Shown: positions 6,147 to 16,600 of the stretch, piece after piece
Layout of the letters: every line of letters begins with the position of its first letter
How positions within the stretch are numbered: the first letter of the stretch is position 1
Assembly: GCA_963788015.1 (NCBI GenBank)
Contig: CAWBEY010000003.1
Location: forward strand, 186,001 to 250,000
Length of the DNA: 64,000 nucleotides
Source of the DNA: JBBRHH01 sp963788015
GTDB taxonomy: Bacteria; Planctomycetota; Phycisphaerae; Tepidisphaerales; Tepidisphaeraceae
Direction: 5' to 3'
Notes under the pieces: generated by a model
What the model saw: the letters and a program-made list of their open reading frames with translations, nothing else
Told to the model about the DNA's origin: nothing
The model's database searches: none
Position numbers and translations under genes: made by a program

Positions 6147-8470
6147 CAGACGTTGCCGGTGTTGCCAAGGACGAACGTGCCGGTGCCGGCCTTGTTGAGA
6201 GAGCCGGAGTAAGAGCCGGCGAAGCCGGTTGGGGCGAAGGGATCGTTGTAGTCGCCGACGGGTCCGTTGAGGGTGTAGGTTTTGGTGGGATCAACGCTGA
6301 TGGTGGCGTTGCCGTCGCCAAGGGCGATGGTGCGGCTCGAGGTGATGTTGGCAGTGGCCTGGAGGGTGGAGGTGGCGGTGCCGTTGCCGATGACGGTGGC
6401 GGCGGGGGTGGAGTTGTCGGGCTGGAAGATGGAGCCGAGGCTGCTGGAGGAGTTGATCTGGGTGGTGCCGGCCTGGAGGTAGGTGTTGCCCTGGTAGAGG
6501 TTGGTGCCGTTGAGAGCGAGGGTGCCGCCGCCAATTTTGATGGGGGAGTCACCGCCATTGCCGCCGGGCCCGCTGATGACGCCGCTGAGGGTGAGAGAAG
6601 AACCCGTGGGGACGCTGAAGGAAGCGGCACCGGTGATGTAAACACTGGAGGAGGAACTGGCGGAACCGGAGCCACTGAGAGTGCCGCTGGACATGTTGAT
6701 GAGGGAGGGGCTGGCGCTGACGTTGTTGATGAGGGCGGTGGAGCCGACGTTGTTGAGGTTGACGGTGAGGCCAGCGCCGGCGGCGGAGGTGAGGGCCGAG
6801 GAGAACTTAACAGTGGGGGTGGCGCTGGAAATGTTGGGAACGGTGATGGCATTGGAACCGGCGTATGTCTGGGAACCCGTAATTTCGAATGTACCGCCAC
6901 CACTGACAGCCAGGGCCGCGCCGTTTGCCATTGAGAAATTGCCAGATTGTATGGTCGCGCCGGTCGGGATCGCGGTTAACGCGCTGCCGGTGCCACTGAC
7001 GGTGAAGTTATTGGTCGTGCTGTTGCCGGTGGCCCGTATGTTCAGATTGCCGCCGCCCTGAATGGTGACATTGTCCACGCTGAAGCTGCCTACATTGACG
7101 TTGGCGACGGAATCGACCTTAATGCCGCCGGAGTTCGCGTAGGTGATAGCACCAACGGCGGTCGCGGGAGAAGTTCCGCCGATGTTGGTCGTTCCGGACT
7201 TGAACTCGATGAGCGTATCAGTCTCGATCTTTCCGGCGATGTTGGTGGTTCCGTTGCCGCCGAGGGCGGCATTGGCGGGGTCCAGGATCAAGTTGGCGCC
7301 CGCAGACCGCACGGACGTTTGTGCCGGGCTGCTGCCCGTGACGTTGCCAACTAGAGTGACATTTGATCCCGCGATTGTGGCCGTGTTGCCGCCAGTTGAA
7401 ATTGAATTAATCGTGACGGTGCCGGTGGAGGCGTTGTTGGTGAACGTGCCGCTGCCGGCGAGAATGAGGTTGGACCGCACATCGACGGCCGCGGTGGCAC
7501 TGTTGAGCTGGAAGTTCGAGGCGGAATTGAGAGTTACAGAATTGAGGCTGAAGCTCTGTGTTCCGGCGGTGCGGGTGACGGAGACCGAATCGGTTCCATT
7601 CGCGACAAGTCCGGTGGTGATGGACTGGCGAGCAACGGTGCCACTATCGAAGAAGAGATTGGTAGTGGAGGTGTTTTCGAGCCTGATGGTACCGATGGTT
7701 GGTGTTGCGCTGGTCACGTTAGTCAGCGGGGTGGTGGTGCCGGCGACGCCGAGGCTGAAGGTGCCGGCAGCAACGTCAATGGTGGCAGGAGTGGAGCCGC
7801 CCAAGCCGGCGTTGACAGTGTTGGTGAGGACGACGGTGCCGGTTTGTGCGACCTGGGCGAGTGTAGTTCCGTCGCCGACGGTATTGAAATAGGTGCCGGA
7901 GTCGTTGATTTGCAGGATGGCAGATCCGGCAGTGTTGGCATGACCAGCAGTAATATTGTCGCCGGCATGACTGGTGTTGACGGTGTCCTTGATATTGAGC
8001 GTCATTCCAATGGGGGCCGTGATGAGGGCGGTGCTGGCGTTATACATCACCTTGATGCCGCCGGAGCCGGCGACGGCATTAACGTTTGCCGGCCCGGTGG
8101 TGGCGTTCATCGTGATGCGACGGCCGTCACCGAGGTAGACCGCCGCCGCTGGCATTGGTGCCGCCGAAGCCAATCCCGTTGTTCCAGAGGATGTTGTAGT
8201 CGACGTTGCCGGCGATGCCGTTGGTGAAAGTGCCGGCCTTGAACGCGGAAATTGTGGTGTCCACGGTGCCGCCCGTCTCGCTGTATGCGACGAGCTTGGA
8301 GCCGGGGCTCCAGTTGAAGAATGCGCCAGAGTTGAGGCCGCCGAAGTTGCCGCGGGCGTAGACGACGCCGCCGGGAAGGACATTAAAAGTTCCCGTTTGA
8401 GGATAGAAGGAGAAGGTTTGGAAGGTCGTCCCATTATAGAAGTCAGTGCGGAAGGAGCCCTGATCATCAA
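6086..8470 (-). CDS. Giant adhesin, segment 13
   Basis: The first 115 residues or so are off-frame (proline/serine-rich). Real sequence starts near 8130 (YLGDGRRITMNATTGPANVN) and continues with strand repeats to about 6150 (TGTFVLGNTGNVW). The unit-type motif LTLSGVISGPGGNGGDSPIK, followed by YQGNTYLQAGTT, is characteristic. Confidence 0.65.
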   Translation of the reverse strand: MMIRAPSALTSIMGRPSKPSPSILKRELLMSFPAASSTPAATSAASTLAHSSTGAPAPSSSHTARRAAPWTPQFPRSRPALSPTASPATSTTTSSGTTGLASAAPMPAAAVYLGDGRRITMNATTGPANVNAVAGSGGIKVMYNASTALITAPIGMTLNIKDTVNTSHAGDNITAGHANTAGSAILQINDSGTYFNTVGDGTTLAQVAQTGTVVLTNTVNAGLGGSTPATIDVAAGTFSLGVAGTTTPLTNVTSATPTIGTIRLENTSTTNLFFDSGTVARQSITTGLVANGTDSVSVTRTAGTQSFSLNSVTLNSASNFQLNSATAAVDVRSNLILAGSGTFTNNASTGTVTINSISTGGNTATIAGSNVTLVGNVTGSSPAQTSVRSAGANLILDPANAALGGNGTTNIAGKIETDTLIEFKSGTTNIGGTSPATAVGAITYANSGGIKVDSVANVNVGSFSVDNVTIQGGGNLNIRATGNSTTNNFTVSGTGSALTAIPTGATIQSGNFSMANGAALAVSGGGTFEITGSQTYAGSNAITVPNISSATPTVKFSSALTSAAGAGLTVNLNNVGSTALINNVSASPSLINMSSGTLSGSGSASSSSSVYITGAASFSVPTGSSLTLSGVISGPGGNGGDSPIKIGGGTLALNGTNLYQGNTYLQAGTTQINSSSSLGSIFQPDNSTPAATVIGNGTATSTLQATANITSSRTIALGDGNATISVDPTKTYTLNGPVGDYNDPFAPTGFAGSYSGSLNKAGTGTFVLGNTGNVWCPAATPASPPAPSKPPPPA

Positions 8471-10610
8471 TGTTTACAGTACCTCCCGCAGCAACAGCGG
8501 TTGCCGAACCCAAAGTGAACATGCCGTTGCGGATATCGACGGTCTTGCCGCTGGCGACGCCACCGACAGTGAGAACGGTCGTGCCAGTGGTGCCAGTGAT
8601 GTTAAAAGTCAGGGCGGCGTTGCTCGGGACGGTGGCAGCCGCCGAAAGAGTCAGGGTAGTTCCGTTAATTGCGGTGATAGTGGTACCGGCGGCGATGCCA
8701 ATGCCGGTGATGTACTGGCCAACTAACATGCCGGTGGTGCTGTTGACGGTGAGAGCGGTGCTGGCGGTGGAGGAGGCAGCGGCGGCGGTGCTGCCGGCGA
8801 CGGCGGGGACGCCCGTGCGGGTGATGAGGCTGGTGGAGCCGCTGGTAGCGGAAAAACCGTTGACGGTGAGGATGCCGGTGCTGGTGAAGTTTGCGCCAAC
8901 TGTGGCGTTTGAAGTAATAAGATTCGTCGAGGAGTTGACGATGAGGTTGCGGCTGTTCATCTGGACAGCAATGCCGTTGGTCGTATCGTCGGTGATGGTG
9001 CCGCCGAGGGTCGTGGTCGTGCCGTTAGCATCGTAGGGAGTAAAGACGGTACCGATGTAAACGCCCTTGTAGATGTGATCGGTAGCACCGGTCAGCCCCA
9101 CATGGATGTTTGGAGTCAAAGTCGTAAGGCCGCGGAAGACCGAGCCATTTGTCAAATCAGTGGTGAGGGGCTGAGCAGCGGTGGAGGGGTCAATGGACGC
9201 GTTGGCGCCGAATGTAACCTTCGTGTAGTCGAGGTTGCTGAGGTTGCCACTCAGAAGGCTGCCGTTGGGGATATTGAGCGTCAAGTTGGACTTGAGCGTG
9301 CCGCCATTGTCGGCGCTCTGGGCCGTCGCGAGGTTGACATAGGCGCCGTTGCTCAGTGTGATCGGGCTGGATTGGTCCAGATCCGCGTTGGCGATAATTT
9401 CGGCGCCAGTCACCGATATTCCGCCGCTGGCGGAGATGCTTGTTCCGGCAGAAAGGGCAACCGCGCCGGAATTGATGGTGACGGCGGCGGCGTTGGTGAC
9501 CGATCCGCCGAGGTTCAAAATGTAATTTTTCTTGCTGTTTAGGGTGAGGTTATTGCCACTGGCATTGACGGCTGCCCCAGCAGCGACAGAGCCGAGGGTC
9601 ACGGTGATTGGGGCTGCCTGGGTGCCAGAGACGCCGGTTTGCCCTGCCTGCGTTGCGGTGATGGTGCCGTTGGCAGGGAAGGTAACTGCGCCTGGGAAGG
9701 TGACAAGGTTGCCGTCGGAGCTGGAGAGGGTGAGGCTGTTGGCAGTGCCACTGAGCGTGAGGCTGTTGGTGCCCATCGGACCGTTGCCACCCGAGCCGAC
9801 CATTGTGACGTTTCCGAAACTGGTGACTGAGCCGGTGCCGCTTAGCTGCGTTCCGCCAGAGGACTCGAGGTCAAGAGCCCCGGTGCCACTGCTGGTGAGC
9901 GAGACGACGCTTCCGGTGAAGGCGCCGAGAATGCTGACCGTGCCGGTTCCAGCGGCGATGACATCGTAGCCGCCGGCGAGGGTCACCCCCGAAGCGCTGG
10001 AAGCGCCGGTGCTGAACTGGACGCCCACTCCATTGACGGCAAGAGTAAGGGGCGATCCGCTGGTGCCGGTGCCGGCCATAGTTAGATTACCCAGGCCGGC
10101 AACTGCATTGGGGGCAACGATGGTGGAGGCGGCGGAGTTGTTCGAAACACTGACATCATTGCCGTAGATGGCAAGGCCCGGCGTGTCGGTGAGGACTGAG
10201 TTGCTGAGGGTCTGTAGACCAGCGCCGTTGGGGTTCCATTGGACAAGCATCCCCGCGCCACCTGTTCCCTGGAAGTAGCCGATTTCAATGTCGTGGTTGC
10301 CGGGTGTGAGCGTGACGTTGCCGGTGCGGGTGGTGGCAGACTGCCCGGCGTTGTTGTTAACGACCAGGTTGCCGTCGATCCAAATCATACTGCCGTCGTC
10401 GCTCCTGGTCGAGAAGATTTCGTTGCCGGCATTGGCGGCGCTGACAAAGAGCTTGCCGTGCAACCGCGCATTTAAATTCAAGAAGGAGTTGAAGCCTTGG
10501 TCAGTGAAGATTGCCGCGGTAGTTCCGTAATTATTGTTGCTGAAGTCAAGATTGGTTCGACCGCCGGTCGTGGTGAGGACCCCCGATAGAGTCGGTGTCA
10601 GGGCGTTCAA
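8127..10610 (-). CDS. Giant adhesin, segment 12: second PA14 domain
   Basis: An 827-codon frame whose true coding region begins near 10745. The PA14 domain (10745-10180) shows ARLHGKLFVSAANAGNEIF, RSDDGSMIWIDGNLVV and GNHDIEIGYFQGTGGAGM. The usual run of strand repeats follows. A stretch near 8640-8760 (ITGIGIAAGTTITAINGTTL) resembles short repeats found in tail-fibre-like and surface proteins. The frame changes near 8160. Confidence 0.7.
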   Translation of the reverse strand: MNALTPTLSGVLTTTGGRTNLDFSNNNYGTTAAIFTDQGFNSFLNLNARLHGKLFVSAANAGNEIFSTRSDDGSMIWIDGNLVVNNNAGQSATTRTGNVTLTPGNHDIEIGYFQGTGGAGMLVQWNPNGAGLQTLSNSVLTDTPGLAIYGNDVSVSNNSAASTIVAPNAVAGLGNLTMAGTGTSGSPLTLAVNGVGVQFSTGASSASGVTLAGGYDVIAAGTGTVSILGAFTGSVVSLTSSGTGALDLESSGGTQLSGTGSVTSFGNVTMVGSGGNGPMGTNSLTLSGTANSLTLSSSDGNLVTFPGAVTFPANGTITATQAGQTGVSGTQAAPITVTLGSVAAGAAVNASGNNLTLNSKKNYILNLGGSVTNAAAVTINSGAVALSAGTSISASGGISVTGAEIIANADLDQSSPITLSNGAYVNLATAQSADNGGTLKSNLTLNIPNGSLLSGNLSNLDYTKVTFGANASIDPSTAAQPLTTDLTNGSVFRGLTTLTPNIHVGLTGATDHIYKGVYIGTVFTPYDANGTTTTLGGTITDDTTNGIAVQMNSRNLIVNSSTNLITSNATVGANFTSTGILTVNGFSATSGSTSLITRTGVPAVAGSTAAAASSTASTALTVNSTTGMLVGQYITGIGIAAGTTITAINGTTLTLSAAATVPSNAALTFNITGTTGTTVLTVGGVASGKTVDIRNGMFTLGSATAVAAGGTVNIDDQGSFRTDFYNGTTFQTFSFYPQTGTFNVLPGGVVYARGNFGGLNSGAFFNWSPGSKLVAYSETGGTVDTTISAFKAGTFTNGIAGNVDYNILWNNGIGFGGTNASGGGLPR

Positions 10611-10693
10611 CGCGGTATCGAATTGGGACTGGGTTACGGGAGTCAGGTTGACATACGAAGCACTATTGCCAAGGAAGGCGGTGGTGGCGGTGG

Positions 10694-13600
10694 CTACTGG
10701 AGCGGTGACGGTGGCGTTGGGGAAGTCGTAATAATCGCCAAGCAGACCCCGGCCCGGGCGCCGGAGGCCTGGAGATTAAGTGTTCCACCCGAAAGGGCGA
10801 TGGCGGCAGTGCCAAGCGAACCGCTGGCGAGGAGTTGAGTGACTTGGCCGGCTTGAACCGTTGCGCTTGTGGGAATTGAAATTGTGCCGGTCAGGGTATT
10901 TGTATTGCCGGACAATAAGAGGGTGTTGGTGCTACCGCCCGTGCTGGTAAGGGCGATGCCGCCGGTAGAACTGACGAGGCCGGTTAAGTTCAATGCTCCA
11001 GGGCCATCCTTGGTGAGCAAGCCAGCGCCGCTGACCCCGCCGGGGAGCGTATAGGTGGTGGCAGCGTTTTGAACGTTGACCGAGGCACCGAAGCTGTTGA
11101 CGATGACGTTTCGGGATTCACTAAGAGATGTCGATGACGTTTGAGTGAGGGTCGCCGCTCCCGTGGCGGCGAGGGTCAGATTGGCGCCAGTGGAACCCGA
11201 ACCAAGTCCGGTGGCGATCAAATTGCCCTGAGGAAGGGTGATGGAGCCGTGGAAGTTGGCCGTCGTTGCGGAGCTGACGTCGATGTTGACGCCGTTGGCA
11301 ATGGTGAGCTGGCCGCCGCCGGTGATGGAGGCGGCGCTGGTGAAGGTGGCGCTTTGACTGTGGAAATCGATGGTGCCGCCACCGGAATTCGGGCCGCCGG
11401 TGGTGGTCGTGTTAAGAGCGAGGTTGTTGGCAATCGAACCGGAAATAACGCCGCTGTACAAGAGTGTACCGCGCGTGCTGGCATCATTGGCATCACCCAA
11501 CGCGATCGTGCCGGTGCCGAGGCTCGCATTGGCATTGGCGGAATCGTGAGCGTCAATCGTTCCGTTCTTGATCGCAATCGTTCCGCTGATGGTATTCAGG
11601 CCGGTCAACTGGAGAGAGCTGCCATCCATGACTGTAATTGTCGTGTGCTGGCTGCCGCTGGGATCAGTGATCGGATTGCCGGCGGTGGACGCAATGGCGT
11701 AGCTGCTGCCGCCCGCCACGGTAATGGCCGAGGGCTTGACCGTCGCCGCAGTGGCGATGTTGGTGAGTCCGTTAGAGCCGGTGGAGCCGGTGTTGTGAGT
11801 GATGTCGAAGTAGACCGCATCGCCGTTGGTGAAGAAGTTGCTGTTGCCAGTGCCGCTGGTCCAGTTCTGCTTGCTGGAATCCCACGTAGCCGGGTTGGTG
11901 CTTGTCCCGGCGTCGGCCGCGCTGGTCCAGAGAGTGGGCGTGGCGATGGTCAGGTCGATACCTCCGCTGACGGCGCTGAGGGTAGCGCTGGTGATGCCGG
12001 ATACGCCAGCGACACTCAACGTGGAAATATCTGTAGAGGCATTAAGGTTAGTGGCATCGAATCCGCTAAAGATGTGATAGCTTCCGGAAGTCAAACTTCC
12101 ACTGAGGTTGAGAGTTTCGCTGCCGGCGCCCAGGAACAGCGTGCCGGTACCGCCACCGGCGATGGTGTCGCCAAGCAGGAAGTTGAGCGAAGACGACGGG
12201 GACAAGGTGAGGGAATTGGTGAATGTCAGCGGGCTTGCGTAGGGCGTGGAACTGACGCCATGCGGCGTGATTGCGCCGTTTATAACGGTCGGACCGCCGA
12301 TGGTGCCGGTGCCGCCCACAGCGCCATTGACGGTCAGCGTGCCGCCTCCGGTTGCCGAGACGCCGGTAGTATTGGCCACGAGCAGCATGGCTCCAGCATT
12401 AACGGTGGTATTGCCGTAGCTATTGTTCCCATTGGTGAGGGTGAGCGGGCTGGTGCCGTCCACGATCAAATCGCCGCCGGTGGTCAGGCTGGCAATGGTG
12501 ACGGGGCTGTTGATGGTGAGAGTCGGGATATTGGAGAGGACAACAGGCTTGGCAACGCTAGTGCCGTCGATGGTTAGAACGCTGGTCGAGGCAGCGGTGC
12601 CAAGGCTGCTGCTCGCGGAGATGTTCACCTGATTCAAAACGGTGCGGTTGGATGTGTCGGCCGACAGATTGCCGCCAGCGAGAGCGACTATGCCATTGCC
12701 AAGTGGTCCGGTGATATTGCCGGTGGAGACGGTCGAATTGGCGCCAACGATCACACTCCCGGAACTGATGGTGGTGTTGCCGGTGTACGTGTTTGGGCCG
12801 CTCAGGGTCAGAGAACCGCTTCCGATCATGTTGACGCCGCCAGCGCCCTGGATGGTGCTGGTAAAGGTACCTGCACCGCTGCCGACATAGCCGACCGCCG
12901 CGGGAGATGCCCCGAGACTGATCGTGCCGCCCGTGGTGTTGGCAAAAGCGGCAGTGCCGCTGGTGATGTTGAGCGTGCCGGAGGTAAAAGTCAGGTTGCC
13001 GAATGACGCGTTGCCCGTGGCGACATCGATAGTCGAAGTGGAATTGACGCTGACATTGTTGCCGAAGTTCGCAGTGCCGCTGCCCAGATAGGAGAAGCTG
13101 GCGTTGGTGATTTTTTGAAGGGCATTGGAGCCGCCGGTGGCACCGGTGAAGCCAATGTATGCGGTATTGCTTGAAAGGAGGGCGGGGAGGTTAACCACGA
13201 GGCTATTGGTCATGGTGTTGCCGCCCTGCAATAGCGTTTCGGTCAGGGTGGTGCCGTTATAGGCCACGGTCACGTCAATTGGCGTCGCACTCTGGGTGTT
13301 AATGCCGCCGGTTTGCGTGAATGAATTGAGGTTGACTGCGCCATTCGTGTCGATGTACGTGCCGAGGGGCCGCCCACTGCCGCTATAAATCCCGAAAAGC
13401 ACAGCGAGACTGGGCGTAATTCCGCTGTAACCAATACCACCACCACTGGCTCCCAAAGCGGTGGTGCTCGCGTTTTGAATGACAAACGCCATCCCGTCCG
13501 CGCCGCCGGCTCCGCCACTGTTGTTATAAACAAAGTGTTCCGAGAAAGCGCCGTTGATGCTCTGCTTGGTGTTAAGCCAGGCGCTTCGAGCCTCACCGCC

Positions 13601-16600
13601 GATAGCGTCGGTAAGGGTCAATACATCGGCGGCGATGGTGGGTCCGCCATTGAGGCTCCAACCCGCTCCATTAGTGCCGAAGCCGGCGCTTGTAATCGTC
13701 GTCTGGGAGCGGAACAGGCCACCGTTGAGCGAGAGAGTACCAGTGCCAAGCGGCGTGTTGGCATTATAAGCGCCCACGAGCGTGGTTCCGGAATTGACGG
13801 TGACGCCGCCGGCGATGGTGCTGCTGCCACCCAGCGTCAGGTTGGTGGTGCCGGAAATGGTCAGAGCGCTGGTTCCGGTGCCAGTGATGCTGCCATTGAA
13901 GGTGGTGGTAGCGCTGCCGTTGACGATGAGGTTTGTATTGTTTCCCAGAGCGACAATGCTGGGAACGCTGCTGGACCCGGCAAGAGATGTGACCGTAAGG
14001 GCGCCGTTATGACTGACATCGAGCGTGCCGCCGTTGACGGCGTAAGCGACACTGGAGAGGCCACCGGTGACGCTGGAGGTCACCAAGCCATTGTTGATGG
14101 TGACCGGCCCACTGCCAAGGGCGCCGGCGAAGTTCGAATTGACCGTGCCGTTGTTGACCGTCAGGACAGAGGTGCCCAGCGAACTGGCAACATTGGCATT
14201 GAGTGTGCCATTGTTGACGGTGATCGCGCCGGTGCCCAAGGCCGTTGTCGCGTTGGCAGTGAGGGTGCCGGCGTTGATCGTGGTGCCACCACTGTAGGTG
14301 TTGGTGTTGCCCAGCACCCATGTGCCGGCGCCGGACTTGATCACGGAGGTTTTGTTGGTGGCAGTGTTGTCAACAATGACGCCGTTGATCGCATTGTTCA
14401 GGGTGCTGGAGCCTTGAAGAGTCAGTGTCTTGATGCCCGCGCCGGTCGCCGTAAAGCTGCTGCTGAAGACCAACGGCACGCTGCTGGCCGAGGAGTCGAT
14501 GACTGCGCCGCCGGTGGTGCCGGCGAGATTGATCACGCGATCCGTGGTTTCGCCGGCCCCCGTGTAGTTCAATTGTGCGCCGGTGGTTGTGGCGCCCAGG
14601 TCGATAGTGCCGTTTGCGAGGGTTGTCGGATCGCCCAGGCCGCCGCTTACGTTGACGCTGCCGATGGAGGCGACGCTCAAAGTGCCATTCTGGATGCTCG
14701 TCTTGCCGCTGTAAGTGCTGGCGATTCCGCCCAGGACCAAAGTGCCGGCGCCAGCCTTCGTAAGGTTAAATCCGCTGCCGGAGATGTTGCCGCCGACGGT
14801 GAGGGTGCCGGCGGTGGTGGTGATGATGCCGCTGGCCGACATGCTGACGGGACCGGATCCAAGGTTCAATGCATTGGAGCCAGTGAAGGTAAAGTCGCCG
14901 CCCCAGGTCTGGGCGTTGGCGGTGCCGAGAGAGACGAGCCCGCCGCTGGTGTTATCGATGGTGCCGCCGTTGATGATGAGGGTGCTGGTGCCGATAGCGG
15001 AGTTGGCAGAGGATGTTCCGGAGCTATTGATGCGCAGGGTCTGGGTTGCAGCGACGGTCGTGGTGCCGCTGTAAGTGCTGGCTCCGCTCAAAGCGACGGT
15101 CGAGGGGCCGGACAAAACAATTGAGGAGCCAGCGCCGCTGACGGGTCCGGCAAGTGTCAAAGTGCCGTCGTTGACCGCCAGCGAGAGGGTCTTACCCGGA
15201 GCGATGGAGATTCCGTTGCTGTTACTGCCGAGGGTGATTGCCTGGCCGGCAAGCTGAGTGACTGTCGAAAGGGTACCGCCCTGTACGCCGGAGGAAATGG
15301 TGGCGTTGCCAGTCATCGAGAGCGGGTTATCAAATGTGACCGCGCCGGAACTGCTGGTGAGGGCGAGCGTGCCGCCGGTGGCGAGCGTGAGATTGGCGGT
15401 ACCAAGCGGGTTGGCCTGGCCGATTTGTCCCACCGCCTGAAGAGTACCCGCGACGTTCAGGGTGTCGCTGCTGTCGAGGGTAGTGGTGCCGGAGGTGTTG
15501 CTGAGGGTCAGCAAGCTGGGACCGCTGATCGTGACGGTGGCGCCGGTGCCGGTCAGCGGTCCGGAAATGTTGGACGGCCCTGAGGCATTGGTGGTAATGG
15601 TTGGGGACGAGGAGAGACTGAGGTTGCCGGTGAGCGCGCTGTAAGCACCGAGATTGAGGGTGCCCGCGAGAGTGACGTTGTTAGCAAAAGTGGAGGGAGT
15701 AACTGCAACGCCACCGGCGGAAGCATTAACAAGCGATCCGACTTCCGTGGAAGTCAGAGCGCGATTATAAATATAAGTTTCATCGAGGAAATCAGCGAAT
15801 AGTTGGCCACCGCTCTGGTAGTTGCCGATGGCGAAGATGTCAGCAGTAGACTTGTAATTGCTGACCCCGATCTGTGTGCCGTCGATATAGAAGGTAGTGG
15901 TTGTGCCTGAGGCCACCGCGGTCAGTTGATGCCAGTTCGCGGCAGTGTCGGAAAGAGCAGTTGTGATGTTGTAAACTGGCGCCGTAACGTTCAGTCCGGC
16001 CAGCCAGTTGTTGGGCGCGGTGCCGCCGGCGGCACCGGTGGTGAATGAGCCCAGCGACCCGGCCGCGTTAGAGTTGCTGGCGTTGGCCTGATCACCAATG
16101 ATGATCTGGTGGTCGGCGGCGCTGCCGCGAATGAGTGTTGCCCACTGCTGGGCGGTAGTGAAGTGGCCTCCCTTGAACCAGGTGCCAAAGGTCCAATTTG
16201 CACCCGTTGCCACGCCACCAGCCTTAGTCTGGAAGTAGGAGTTGCCGGTGGTGAGGTTGAGTGAGCCGCTGCCAAATTTGGAAGTGGCAGAGGTGAAACT
16301 GCCGCCGGCCTGAATGGTACCAACGGGCTGGGTGCCCGTCTTGTCGATGCCACTTCCGTCAAACGCGTAGTAAGCCGCAAGGGAACCAGTGGGGGCTGCT
16401 CCGACGGCGCTTGGGTTGTTGAGGATGAGCGTGCCACCCGTGGCGACGGTAACCGAGGCACTTCCGATCGAATTAGTAGTTCCGGATCCAGCGGCGTTTA
16501 GAGTTGCACCGGTGGCGACATTAAGCGCGCCGGTGATAGAGTTGGGTGTTGCGCTAGAGGTATTGGTGAGGCTGAGGGTGCCGTTGGAGACCGATGCGCC